Assembly: GCF_029892095.1 (NCBI RefSeq)
Contig: NZ_JARZAE010000004.1
Coordinates: 8,776,453 to 8,840,452 of the forward strand
DNA from: Kitasatospora sp. MAP12-44
Lineage (GTDB): Bacteria > Actinomycetota > Actinomycetes > Streptomycetales > Streptomycetaceae
Length of the DNA stretch: 64,000 nt
Direction of reading: 5' to 3'
This document shows, piece after piece, positions 50,636 through 60,233 of this stretch. Each line of letters begins with the position of its first letter. Positions within the stretch are counted from its first letter, which is position 1. The position numbers were made by a program, and so were the translations under genes. Under the pieces are notes generated by a model, which saw only the letters and a list, made by a program, of their open reading frames with translations, was not told where the DNA came from and did not search any database.

Positions 50636-50890
50636 CTACTCCCAGCGCATCCCGAGTTCGGTGAGGCGCTGGGCGCGTTCGGTGGGGATGTCGCTGCGCC
50701 TGCGCCGACGGTTCTCCAGGATCAGCCCGCGCCCGCCCTGTACGGTGTGCTGCCGTCGGGTTGCGGCGTTCCTTCTCCGCGTGCGTCAGCTTTCTCGCCG
50801 GCCGCTGTTCCTCGGGCAGCGGCTCCAGCCCCAGGACGTGCTCGCACACCCACTGCTGGGCGGGTCCGATCTTGTCCCAGCCGATCTGAG
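50636..50890 (-). pseudogene. Helicase-associated-domain gene, fragment 1
   Basis: The reverse strand reads IGWDKIGPAQQWVCEHVLGL, then LTHAEKERRN. After a deletion and frame change it reads GLILENRRRRRSDIPTERAQ to LTELGMRWE and TAG. This is the extreme C-terminus of the same family as fragments 2 and 3, lacking about 25 residues that they retain. Confidence 0.75.
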
Positions 50891-50942
50891 TGCAAGTCCG
50901 TTCAGCCTGTGTTGAGCCAACCAGCCCTTGATCACTGGACCG

Positions 50943-51119
50943 TCATCGCACGCGTGGGCCGGGGTGACCGTCGATGACTAGGCGCCGGTGGAGCACACAC
51001 ACCGGAAGTCGAGGCGGGACCGGGTCTTGGGCGGTCATCCGTAGCTGCGGGAGCGCCTCGATAGCGTCGTCGTCGCAGTAGCTGCAGAGCCCCAGCGAGG
51101 CATCATTCTGGTCAGTCAT
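50943..51119 (-). CDS. Small Cys-containing hypothetical protein
   Basis: This 58-aa frame starts MTDQNDASLGLCSYCDDDAI and has a later CVLHRRLVIDGH, giving Cys-x2-Cys and Cys-x2-His pairs that could bind zinc. There is no clear ribosome site. It lies between two pseudogene fragments and could be chance. Confidence 0.35.
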   Translation of the reverse strand: MTDQNDASLGLCSYCDDDAIEALPQLRMTAQDPVPPRLPVCVLHRRLVIDGHPGPRVR

Positions 51120-51265
51120 GGACCAAGGGTTGCAGCTCCAGCGCATTGCCGGAAGACCTTTTGGGGTCGCCGGACAGGTCCGTTCGCGCCGCGTGATGAC
51201 TGTGGCCACGGTCGCGGCGGCCGGGGCTCCAGCCCCCCTGGCCGCCGCCCGGCCCCGGCGCCCGC

Positions 51266-52140
51266 CTACTCCCACCGCATCCCGAGCTCGGTGAGCCGTG
51301 CGGCGCGCTCGGCGGGGATGTCACCGCGCCTGCGCCGGGAATTCTCCAGGAACAGCCCCAGCCCCAGCAGCACGGTGCTGCCGTCCGGCAGGGCCAAGGA
51401 CTCCTTGTGCTTGCGAGGGGCGGTCAGGTGCCCCTCACGAGCCCGGAACTGGGCGGCAGCGGCCAAGTTCCGCCGTTCCTTCTCCGCGTGCGTCACCTTC
51501 CCCACCGGCCTCTCCTCCGGCGCCAGGGGCTCCAGCCCCAGGACGTGCTCACACACCCACTGCTGGGCGGGGCCGAGCTGGTCCCAGCCGACCTGCTGCA
51601 CGCGAGCCCACCCGGCGAGATCCTCGCCCTGGGCCACGACGCTGCCCGGCTCCGCGCCCGCCAGCTTCCCGCCGCCCTGGACGTGACGCCAGGCCAGGGC
51701 GAAGCACCGCTGCCACTCCACTGACCAGGCCGGGCACCACGCCGCGTCGATCGCGTCGATCGCGGCCTTCCGGTCGGCGGTCAGCGCCCCCGCCCAGTCC
51801 AGACCCGTCTCGCCGGCCTCCGCGCGGCGCTCCAGCGCCTCGGTGCGCCGCTGGGCGGTGCGGAAGTTCTTCATGATGACCCCGACCGGGCGCCCACCCC
51901 ACACCGCCTCGGTGGGCGGGCAGGCGTGCCCGTGCTCGGCGGCGTACCCGGCCACCGCGGCGACGTTGTTTCCAGCTCCTTGACGCGCTCCGGGTCCAGG
52001 ACGCCGGCGGCCTTGTAGCGGCGCTGGTCGGCCACCCACACCCCGAGCCGGCGCCCGGTAGGCGTAGGGCGCCTTCACGTCGCCGAACTTCTCTCGGTAG
52101 GCGAGCAGCTCCTCCAGGCCCCGCCGGAACTCCTCCCGCT
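51266..52140 (-). pseudogene. Helicase-associated-domain gene, fragment 2
   Basis: The 3' part is intact: GHACPPTEAVWGGRPVGVIM, NFRTAQRRTEALERRAEAGE, WSVEWQRCFALAWRHVQGGG, and the end LTELGMRWE. Upstream the frame breaks twice (near 52050 and 51970): the ADQRRYKAAGVLDPERVKEL segment is out of frame and a block is deleted before AAVAGYAAEHGH. The helicase motor domain is missing. It contains two to three helicase-associated modules. Confidence 0.78.
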
Positions 52141-52465
52141 CAACGTCGGCGTTCGCGCTCTGGCGGGCACGGGTGAACCGGGTCCGGCAGGTGGAGGACG
52201 GCTACATTCGCCGCTACTGGGTGGTTCTGGACCGGTCGCCGCTGCGGGTGTTGCGGGGCAGCCCCCCCGGGAGGTTGGGCTGTGAGCCGGGCTGTGCGCG
52301 AGGACGTTCAGCGCGCGGTGCGGCTGTACTTTCGCCTCAGTGAGGAGCGTGCCGTGCTCGGCTTCGCGACCTCCTGAGCAGAGCAGACCGATGCTGATAG
52401 CGGAGGCCGGACTGATTTCCATCCGCCGCGTCACCAGGGCCGGTGGCCACACACCGGTATCGCTG
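52141..52465. other. Non-coding or decayed stretch
   Basis: These 325 bases separate helicase fragment 2 from the end of the STAND gene. One frame reads VRQVEDGYIRRYWVVLDRS, which looks like a decayed coding remnant, but no start or family was found. Confidence 0.35.
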
Positions 52466-54820
52466 TCAGGATTGCCGACCGGTGACCCGATCGGCAATGC
52501 GTCGGGTTTCCTCGGCTTCCGGTGCCTCGAGCTCGGTGAAAATGGCGATGGCCCTGTTGAAGTCGGTGGTTGCCAGCCGGTTCTGCCCCTTTGCAGCTGC
52601 GACGAGTCCCAGGGTGCGATAGGAGGTCGCTTCGTCGAAGCGGTTCCCCTGTTCCTTGCAGAGGGCGGCTGCTTGCGTGGCGTGCTGCGCTGCTTCGCCG
52701 TGACGTTCCAGAGCGAGCTGGCTTGCGGCGAGGTTGGCGAGGATCTTTCCCTGCTGGTAGCGGTCGCCGATCTCGATGGAGTCCGCCAGCGCGCGCTGGA
52801 AGTGCTCGACGGCGTCTTCGGGCTTGCCGCGTCGGGAGTCGAGCTCGCCGATGTTGATCCGGGCCAGCATCTGCCCGGCCCGGAAGCCGAGCTCCTGGTA
52901 GATAGTCAGGGCGCGGCGGGTGGCGGTGATCGCCTGGTCGTGTTCGCCGAGTTCGCCCCGGATGAAGCCGATGTTGATGAGGCAGGATGCCGCGCCTCGC
53001 AGGTCGTCGGTCTGGAGCCGGATGTCGAGGGCGCGCTCCAGACTGCCGATCGCGTCCTGGTAGCGGCCTACTCCCTGGTAGGCAGGGGAAAGGCAGTTGA
53101 GGATCCAGCTCTGCGCGGCCGTGTCGCCGAGTTCCGCGGCGCTCTCCAGGGCCAGTTCATGGGTGGCGATCCAGTCGGCCCAGGCGCTGCGCACCTGGAA
53201 CTGGCTCCACAGTGTGATCGCCAGTTGCCAGGCCTGCCGGTGGCGTCCGGTTCTCCGGGCGTGGTGGACGGCGGCGGTCAGGTTGGCCTGCTCCCGGTCC
53301 CCCCAGTCCAGGGCTGTCGCGGGATCGGTGAAGGTCAGGCTGACGCGGCCCGGCGGGATCGGGTCGCGTTCTACAGCGCGGCGGTTGGGGTGAATGGCGG
53401 TGGCGGCTTCCACGGCGGTGTGCAGGTACCACTCCAGTAGTCGGTCCACGGCCGCCTCGGAGTGGCTGCGGAGGTTGCCGTCGGCGTCCGCGAAGGCATC
53501 GTGGGCGCACTCCACCGCGAAGACTTTGATCAGGTCGTGGAACCTGTAGCGTTTTGGGCCTGCCGGTTCCAGTAGCGCGGCGTCGAGGAGTTCGGCCAGT
53601 ACCTCCTCGGTGGACTGCGGACTGCCGTCGAGCAGGGCTGCCGCTGCGGGCAGCGAGACCGTCTGGCCCGGAACCAGGGCCAGGAGGGCGAACGCGTTCC
53701 GGGCTGCGGGGCCTAGGCTGTCGTAGCCAACTGCGAAGGTGGCCCGGACAGCCCGGTCCTCGACCTGGAGCTCGTTGAGGCGCGCGCTTTCGTCGTGGAG
53801 ACGCGCGACCAACCGGCGGGCGGTCAGAGCCGGTTCGGTCGCCAGTCGGGCCGCGGCGATCCGGATGGCCAGCGGCAGGCCGGCGCACAGGCGCAACAGG
53901 TCGTCGGTGGCCTCGGGGCTGGCATTCACCGCCGACTCTCCGGCGATCCGGGTCAACAGACGGAGCGAGTCCTCCTCGTCCATGGCCCCGAGGGTGACCC
54001 GGTTCGCACCGTCGAGGCCGGCCAGCGAGCTGCGGCTGGTGATGAGCGCGACCGACGAACCGGCACCCGGGAGCAGCAGGCGCACCTGCGCGGCGTCCCT
54101 GACGTTGTCCAGCAGGATCAGCACACGTTGCTTCGCGAGCATGCTCCGGTACTGGGCCGCGCGCTCCTCCAAGGCACCGGCGATACTCTCCGGCGCCATG
54201 CCCAGAGCCCGCAGGAAGCGGCCGAGGACGTCGTGAGGGGCTACGGGCACGGGACCCGCGCCCTGCAGGTCGGCCTGCAACTGCCCGTCGGGGAACCGCG
54301 TGACGACGCGGTGCGCGACGTGGATCGCCAAGGACGTCTTGCCCACGCCCCCTTGGCCGCTGATCGCCGTGAGGACGACCGGCCCCACCGGTCTCGCAGG
54401 TCTCTCATCGAGCAGGGCCAGCAGGCGTTCGACCACTGCCGCTCGGCCCGTGAAGTCGATCAGGTCCGCTGACAGCTCGGCGGGAGCCAGGTGCCCGCGG
54501 GGCCGGGTCTTGGCCTGGGCGTGCACTCGCACGTAGGCCTTGCGCCACTGGTCGACGGCGCGCTCGTCCAGGCCCAGGGCGCGGACGACGGCGACCACCA
54601 GGTCTTGGTTCAGGCGGCGCCGGCCAGGCTGGAACATGTCGGCGATCGTCGACTTGGACACCGGCTGCGGCGGGCGCAGCAGTGGCCCGACAAGGCTGGC
54701 CACGGTCCGGAACGAGGGGTTGCCGCCCCACACGCGCAGCCGGTCCAACAGCCCGATGAACTCCGCGAGATCCGCGGCCATGGCGGGATCCGGAATCCCA
54801 CTGACCTGCAGCTCGGCCAT
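52466..54820 (-). CDS. STAND/NB-ARC ATPase with HTH and TPR repeats
   Basis: This 784-aa protein has an N-terminal HTH-like domain (LRPPQPVSKSTIADMFQPGR), a P-loop GQGGVGKT (residues 155-162), a Walker B region VLILLDNV, the NB-ARC-type CAGLPLAIRIAAARL and YRFHDLIKVFA. At least five TPR units follow (for example GRYQDAIGSLERALDIRLQT, GEHDQAITATRRALTIYQEL, AVEHFQRALADSIEIGDRYQ). This is the AfsR-like STAND regulator layout without a SARP domain. ATG 54820 has GGGGGGA directly upstream. STAND proteins can be transcription regulators or abortive-infection sensors. It is divergent from a secreted lectin. Confidence 0.9.
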   Translation of the reverse strand: MAELQVSGIPDPAMAADLAEFIGLLDRLRVWGGNPSFRTVASLVGPLLRPPQPVSKSTIADMFQPGRRRLNQDLVVAVVRALGLDERAVDQWRKAYVRVHAQAKTRPRGHLAPAELSADLIDFTGRAAVVERLLALLDERPARPVGPVVLTAISGQGGVGKTSLAIHVAHRVVTRFPDGQLQADLQGAGPVPVAPHDVLGRFLRALGMAPESIAGALEERAAQYRSMLAKQRVLILLDNVRDAAQVRLLLPGAGSSVALITSRSSLAGLDGANRVTLGAMDEEDSLRLLTRIAGESAVNASPEATDDLLRLCAGLPLAIRIAAARLATEPALTARRLVARLHDESARLNELQVEDRAVRATFAVGYDSLGPAARNAFALLALVPGQTVSLPAAAALLDGSPQSTEEVLAELLDAALLEPAGPKRYRFHDLIKVFAVECAHDAFADADGNLRSHSEAAVDRLLEWYLHTAVEAATAIHPNRRAVERDPIPPGRVSLTFTDPATALDWGDREQANLTAAVHHARRTGRHRQAWQLAITLWSQFQVRSAWADWIATHELALESAAELGDTAAQSWILNCLSPAYQGVGRYQDAIGSLERALDIRLQTDDLRGAASCLINIGFIRGELGEHDQAITATRRALTIYQELGFRAGQMLARINIGELDSRRGKPEDAVEHFQRALADSIEIGDRYQQGKILANLAASQLALERHGEAAQHATQAAALCKEQGNRFDEATSYRTLGLVAAAKGQNRLATTDFNRAIAIFTELEAPEAEETRRIADRVTGRQS

Positions 54821-55020
54821 GCTTCCCCCCGGCAATCTCTGCCACCCCCCTGGTCGGCGTGAGCGAGTCTAGCGTCCGGACAAGTCCGGGAAGCTGGCCA
54901 CCATCGTCGCCGACGCGGCACCGTAATGAGCGGGCCGCAGGTCGCAAGTGCCCGAAGTCATGGCGCGTACTGCCATCTAGCGAGCCCGTTCCCGACTCCC
55001 CGACGATCGAAAGGACGACT

Positions 55021-55506
55021 GTGATCAAGAAAATCGGCTTCAAGGCTGCCGCCCTGGCTGTGATCACCGCCTGCACGATGATGGGCATGGCAAGCCAGGC
55101 TCAGGCCAACTCCGGAACCGGAGAGTTGCTGAACTGGACCCCCACCGGGGGCACCACCTGTCTGGACTCCAACTACGGGGGGCAGATCTACCACATTCCC
55201 TGCAACGGCGGCGGGTTCCAGCAGTGGCACATCGCGCCCTACAACGATTCGTACCAGCTCGTTGACGTCCAGACAGGCCGGTGCCTCGCCGTCAACGACC
55301 TCTCCTCCGGACCGGTGACGGGCACCGAGGGGTGCGACGACTCGAACGTTCAACAGCTGTGGCAGTGGTCGATCTCCCCCAACGGCAACAACTACTTCTA
55401 CAACAAGTACGAGGGGCAGTGTCTGGACTCTGGGCAAACAAACCTGGCCTGGGGATCGCCGTGCAACTTCAATAACAACTACCAGACCTGGGCGCTGATC
55501 CACTGA
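55021..55506 (+). CDS. Secreted ricin B-type lectin-like protein
   Basis: This 161-aa protein has a signal peptide (IKKIGFKAAALAVITACTMM, cleavage near QAQA) and a single ricin-type beta-trefoil with three Q-x-W motifs (QQWHI, QLWQW, QTWAL) and CLDSNYGG, CLAVND, CLDSGQTN repeats with paired Cys. Such domains bind carbohydrates. No catalytic domain is attached. GTG 55021 has AAGGA 6 bases upstream. It is divergent from the STAND regulator across about 200 bases. Confidence 0.9.
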   Translation: MIKKIGFKAAALAVITACTMMGMASQAQANSGTGELLNWTPTGGTTCLDSNYGGQIYHIPCNGGGFQQWHIAPYNDSYQLVDVQTGRCLAVNDLSSGPVTGTEGCDDSNVQQLWQWSISPNGNNYFYNKYEGQCLDSGQTNLAWGSPCNFNNNYQTWALIH

Positions 55507-55736
55507 TTGAGGTCATGAGGTGACCGGGGGCGGCGATGGCGGTCAGCAGAGCCGAGAACTCGACCGTGCGGCGGGCTCGGCGGAGCGCTTCGGCAGCCGC
55601 GATGCCCTAGCTTCGGCAGCTTGGGGACCACCGATGGCCTGACCCGCATGCGGGAGCAGTCGCCCTGACAGCGGATCCGGCCCGGCACTGCGAACCTAGC
55701 GCCGGGCCGGATCCGGACGGCACCTGGACTCCGTCC

Positions 55737-56506
55737 GTGATCGCACCGTCGAACCCGCACCTCGCCCAGCTCCTCGACCAGTCCGCCGAGGAGGATTCCG
55801 TCGCCATGGACGTGTTCATTGCGCTGTTCGACGGCGGGATGTACGTCCGATCGCCGCCCCCGGCCAGGTGATCACGGGCAGCAACCCGGCAGGCGAGCGC
55901 ATCCTGCTCGGGTTCGCCGACGCGGGACTGGGCCGGGACGTGCCGGCGGCCGTCGGCACCTCGTACTGCGACGCGGCCGGGCTGATGATGATGCTGGCAG
56001 GAACCGGCGCCGTCGAACTGGTGCTCCGCTCCCGGCACGGTGAGGCCCGCCTGCCCCGCCTGGCGGCTGGAACGCTGGGCGGACAGTTTCCCAACGACCG
56101 GCTGCGGCTCGCCCCGGCCACCGGCCCGGATGCCCAGGCCCTGCACGAAGCGCTGACCCGCCGGGTATCCGGGTTCCCAGCGGTATGCGCCGCCTGGCTA
56201 TCCCTGGCCCACTGGCCGGACTCCCCCGAACCTCAACTCCTGCTGCACGTCGCCGTGAACGAGGATCCGCCCGGCCCGGTCGCGAACCACCTGCTGCGAG
56301 CCCTGCTGCGGGAGGAGGCTCTGCGCCACCTGTCCTACCCCGAGGTCGCCGTCGTCCCGCTGCACCCCGTCGCGCACGCGCACACCATCGCCGAGCTGGA
56401 CGACCTCGGCCTGGCAACGGTCCGCAACGACGCCAGGCCCGACCCGTTCGAGACAACCGCCCTCGGCGTTCCGCGGCCGTGCCGCCGCTGGTTCCGCCGT
56501 TCCTGA
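55737..56506 (+). pseudogene. SseB-like protein gene, frameshifted
   Basis: The first frame (GTG 55737) reads NPHLAQLLDQSAEEDSVAMD, then VFIALFDGGMYVRSPPPAR and a stop. The continuation in the next frame is GQVITGSNPAGERILLGFAD, GTSYCDAAGLMMMLAGTGAV and DPPGPVANHLLRALLREEAL. The N-terminal half resembles SseB-family domains. A missing C in the five-C run at 55857-55861 accounts for the break. The function of the family in actinomycetes is unknown. The region 55507-55736 has no gene. Confidence 0.65.
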
Positions 56507-56573
56507 CCGCCCGCCTGCGGGAGAACCCACGCGACCGACCCGTACACCGAACCCGGCCTGCTCCTGCGCCCGG

Positions 56574-58112
56574 CTACTCCCAGCGCATGCCAAGTTGGGT
56601 GAGTCGGGTGGTGCGGTCGGTGGGGATGTCGGCGCGCCTGCGTCGGGAGTTCTCCACGAAGAGCCCGAGCCCGATCTGCACGGTGGTGCCGTCGTCCAGG
56701 AGGATGGTCTCCTTGTGTGTGCGGGGTACGTTCAGGTGCCCCTCACGCTCGCGGTACTGGGCGGCGGTGGCGAGGTTCCGGGCCTCCTTCTCGGCATGCG
56801 TCACCTTGGCGGGCGAGAGCTGCTCGGCGGGCAGCGGCTCGAGTCCGAGACGTGCTCCAGCGCCCACTGCTGGGCGGGGGCGAGTGTGTCCCAGCCGGTC
56901 TGCTGGGCGCGGCCCCAGGCGGCGAGGTTTTCGCCCTGGGCGACGATGCCGCCCGGCTCCGCGCCCGCCAGCGTCCCGCCGTCCTGGATGTGGCGCCAGG
57001 CCAGGGTGAAGTTCCGCTGCCATTCCACCGACCAGGTGGGGCACCACGCCGGGTCGATGGCGTCCAGGGCGGCCTTGCGGTCGGCGGTCAGCGCCCCCGC
57101 CCAGTCCAGGCCCTCCTCCCCGGCCTCGGCCCGGCGCTGGAGCGTCTCGGTGCGGCGTTGGGCGGTGCGCAGGTTCTTCATGATGGTCCCGACCGGGCGC
57201 CCGCCCCACACGGCCTCGTTGGGCGGGCAGGCGTGGCCGTGCTCGGCCGCGTAGCCGGCCACCGCGGTCAAGTTGCAGGTGAAGGCCGTGTCGAACACCG
57301 ACCACACCATGCCGAGCTCGTCCAGCAGCGCGACCCGCTCGGCATCCAGCACATTGGCAGCCCGATACCGGCGCTGATCGGCCACCCACACGCCCGGCCG
57401 GTGCCCAGACGGCGCCCGGTAGGCGTACGGCACCTTCACGTCACCGAACTTCTCCCGGTAGGCGAGCAGCTCCTCCAGCCCCCGCCGGAACTCGGCCCGC
57501 TCCGGCTCCAAGACCCGGGTGCGGATGAACGCGGCGATCACGGCGGGGTCGCGCTGGGTGGAGAACTGGAGCTGCTGCGCCTCCCCGGCGGCGGAGCGGC
57601 GCTCCTCCGGCTCTCCGGCGTGCTTCGGCTCCCTGGGCGGCCGGGTCTCGGACTGCGGCATGGCCAGGCGCTCGATGGCGGCCGCGTCGTGCGAGCGCAG
57701 CGCCATCAGGATCTTGGACAGCCCGTCGTAGGCCCGGGAGGTCAGCAGCTGGTCGCCCCTCTCGCCGGCCCCCAGCAGGACGGGCACGACGATGGTGGCG
57801 ATCTTGCCGCTGCCCGGGCGCATCCGCAGCGCCCGCCCGACGGCCTGGACCAGGTCGACCATGGACCCGCGCACGTCGGCGAAGAACACCGCGTCGCAGT
57901 CGAAGGTGTCCACGCCCTCGCTCAAGACCTTGACCGAGGCGAGGATGTACCGCAGCAGCCGCCACCCGTCCTCCCCGACCAACGAGGCGAAGGTGGCCAG
58001 AAAGGCCCGCCGCTCGGCGGAGGTGTGCTCGGCCTCCAGCCACGTCGTCCCGATCAGCTCCGGCTGCGGGTGCAGCGCCGGGGCCTGCTCCCACAGCACC
58101 CTGTTCGGCCGC
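56574..58112 (-). pseudogene. Helicase-associated-domain gene, fragment 3 (longest)
   Basis: It starts inside a helicase C-terminal domain (SVKVLSEGVDTFDCDAVFFA, MVDLVQAVGRALRMRPGSGK, the motif V/VI region) and continues through several helicase-associated modules (EFRRGLEELLAYREKFGDVK, HGHACPPNEAVWGGRPVGTI, WSVEWQRNFTLAWRHIQDGG). At 56848-56852 one base is missing relative to the matching DNA in fragments 1 and 2 (ccaggacgtgctc there, ccgagacgtgctc here). The end continues in another frame to QLGMRWE and TAG. The DEAD/DEAH N-terminal motor half is absent. Confidence 0.82.
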
Positions 58113-58174
58113 GGTGGCGTCCGTCGTGGGTCGTGGGGTGGGTGGTTGAGCGGCGGATCGGTGGGAGTGGCCGG

Positions 58175-58564
58175 TCAGTAGTTGTGGTGGACCTGCCAGT
58201 AGGCCCAGGCCTGGTTCGGGCTGCCGTAGCGGCTGTTCATGTAGTCGTAGGCCCACTTGATCTGGGTGCCCGCGTTGGTCTGCCAGTCGGAGCCGGCGGA
58301 GGCCATCTTGTTGCCGGGGAGGGCCTGGCCCAGGCCGTAGGCGCCCGAGGACGGGTTGGTCGCGGTGACGTTCCAGCCGCTCTCGTGGCTGATGATCTGG
58401 TCGAAGGAGGCGAGCTGGCCGGCGGGGACGATGTTCGCGGCCAGCGACTGCGGCGTCTGGGCCGAGGCGACGGTCGGGGCGATGGAGGCGCCGATCGCGG
58501 CGATGCCGACGGCGGAGGTGAGCAGGGCGACGGACTTGCGCATGCGGGTGGAGATCACGGGCAT
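58175..58564 (-). CDS. Small secreted transglycosylase-like protein
   Basis: This 129-aa protein has a signal peptide (MRKSVALLTSAVGIAAIGAS, cleavage near VASA) and a compact lysozyme-like domain: FDQIISHESGWNVTATNPSS with the catalytic Glu in HESGW, AYGLGQALPGNKMAS, and WAYDYMNSRYGSPNQAWAYW. This is the single-domain transglycosylase found in many Streptomyces. It would cleave peptidoglycan outside the cell. ATG 58564 with a GAGG about 10 bases upstream was preferred; MRK seven codons in is the alternative. Confidence 0.9.
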   Translation of the reverse strand: MPVISTRMRKSVALLTSAVGIAAIGASIAPTVASAQTPQSLAANIVPAGQLASFDQIISHESGWNVTATNPSSGAYGLGQALPGNKMASAGSDWQTNAGTQIKWAYDYMNSRYGSPNQAWAYWQVHHNY

Positions 58565-59393
58565 GTGGAGTTCGACCTCAATCGTGGGGGCGCCTCGCCC
58601 CGCGGTTCGGCGGGCCCGGTGGGGCCCGGCGGGCGGGAGTCGGCACCGGGGCGGTCACGGGTGGTGACTGCCGTACGGGAGTTGCGGGAGTGGATCGGAC
58701 CACCGCCGCAGCTGGCGACTGGGCCATTGTTAGCGGGGTCGGCGGCTGGCTCCAAGGGGTGCCCGCTACGACGCGGCGTCGTAGCGGGGTGGGGCGAACA
58801 CGCCGCTCGCGCGCGGGCCGGCTGCTCGTCGTCCGGGCGGTCAAACCTGGCAGGGCATGCTTTTTTGGGCGTTTTGTACCGGTTTGAGCTGCGAAAACAG
58901 TGGAGGCTCGGCCGTAGGCGCGGGAGCGCGGCGGGGGCGGCGAGCAGCCGGGCGGGTGCGGTGGCCGGAGCCGACGGGTGGCCTACTAGGGAGGGTAGGG
59001 GGCGCCCGGGACGCGTGAGCACCGTCACGGGCCACCCCGATCCGGCAGCCCCCTCAAGGGGATCCAGCTCACATCGTGATGGCTGTCTGTGACCGTGTGG
59101 TGGCGCCGACACGTGTTCGGTCGCAGCCCGGTCGCCGAAGACCCGCACCGCTGATCGGGCGCGCCCGCGAAGGCCCCGGACCAGCGGCTCGCCGCCGCCC
59201 GGCCGGACCCGCCCCTGCGCATCGCTCTCGACCCGCGCCGGCCTCGATGTCCCTGGCCGGCGACGACCGGCAGGCCGCCGGCTATGGCCCCGGCGGCCGG
59301 GAACCGGTCCGGATCCGCGTGAGCATCCTCGGGGCGCCCTGCCGCGCGCATCGGTTCTTGGGCGCGCGCCGCTTGCTGATGGTCTGCGGCGGT
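58565..59393. other. 829-bp region without a recognised gene
   Basis: Open frames here look like GC-rich chance frames. A perfect 12-bp stem (cccgctacgacg, 58762-58773, with 58777-58788) with a 3-base loop is the only clear structure. Confidence 0.4.
58762..58788. repeat. Perfect 12-bp hairpin with 3-base loop
   Basis: CCCGCTACGACG and CGTCGTAGCGGG flank CGG. No gene ends close to it, so it is not obviously a terminator. Short-loop palindromes of this type are frequent near Streptomyces replicon ends, but one copy does not prove that. Confidence 0.5.
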
Positions 59394-59480
59394 GCAGTGG
59401 AAGGTGATTCGGTCGGCGATGGCCGCGCAGAGGCGGGCGTCCCCGAGGGTCTTGTCCCACTCGGTGAACGGGGAGTTCGC
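59394..59480 (-). pseudogene. IS21 IstB remnant
   Basis: The reverse strand reads NSPFTEWDKTLGDARLCAA and IADRITFHC. This is the C-terminal signature of IstB-type helper ATPases (NLPFxEWxxxFGDxRLxAAxxDR). Only about 29 residues remain. Confidence 0.65.
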
Positions 59481-59845
59481 CGGTCCGGCCGCACCACTCA
59501 CACCCCTGGCGACCTGGCGCGGGCCGATCACCGCGATCAGCGGCTGGACGCTTGGCCAGCCTGACCAGGAGTAACTAGCCGTTGCTCTATCGAACTTCGT
59601 GGGCGTGAGTTCGAGTCTGCCAACTCGGTCGGGTGATTCTCTGATCAGCAGGGCATGAAAGTGGGGCCTCCCGCACAGCTCGTGGGTGTCGAATCCAGCC
59701 GAGCAACAGGAGGCCCCTGGTGCTGCAGTCTCCCGTGTCTACGCCGTTGTCGTCCAACTCTGCACCCCTGTCGTGTGATTGCCTCGCTCACCGGTTTGGG
59801 AATGCCGGGGACCGCACGCACAGGCGTCCGAGATACCCCTCGGAC

Positions 59846-60228
59846 ATGAACGACGCGGAATGGGCCGTCGTGCGCGACGCGATGCCCGTGCCCGCCTGGC
59901 TGGAGGGCCGCGGCGGGCAGCCTGAGGGCTACTGCCACGGCAGCTGGTCGACGCTGTGCGCGACCTGGTCGCGGGCGGCATCGCCTGGAGGGCGGTGCCT
60001 GCGGACTTTCCCGCGTGGGACCGCGTCTACGCCTTCTTCAGGCGCTGGCGTGACACGGGCCTGGTCGCCGAGTTCCACGACCGGCTGCGCGACCGGGTCC
60101 GGAAGGAGGCGGGCCGTGATCCGGAGCCGACCGCCGGGATCATCGACTCCCAGTCGGTGAAGGGGGCGGCGTCCGTGCCAGCGGCGAGCCGGGGGTTCGA
60201 CGGCGGGAAGAAGACATCCGATGCGAAA
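59846..60228 (+). pseudogene. IS5-family transposase, frameshifted and truncated
   Basis: The first frame reads MNDAEWAVVRDAMPVPAWLE and GRGGQPEGYCH. At about 59938-59943 one base is missing, and the match continues in the next frame as QLVDAVRDLVAGGIAWRAVP, FFRRWRDTGLVAEFHDRLRD and GIIDSQSVKGAASVPAASRG, with the first catalytic Asp in IIDSQSV. Homology ends after FDGGKKTSDAKR at about 60228, directly against the IS110 remnant. A GGGGCCTCC/GGAGGCCCC stem lies upstream at 59663-59717. Confidence 0.8.
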
Positions 60229-60233
60229 AGGTG

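Noticed and set aside
59580..59640. tRNA-like T-loop (gagttcgagtctgcc)
   Set aside because: No acceptor stem, anticodon arm or D arm could be assembled around it, and no integrase is near, so neither a tRNA nor an att site is supported.
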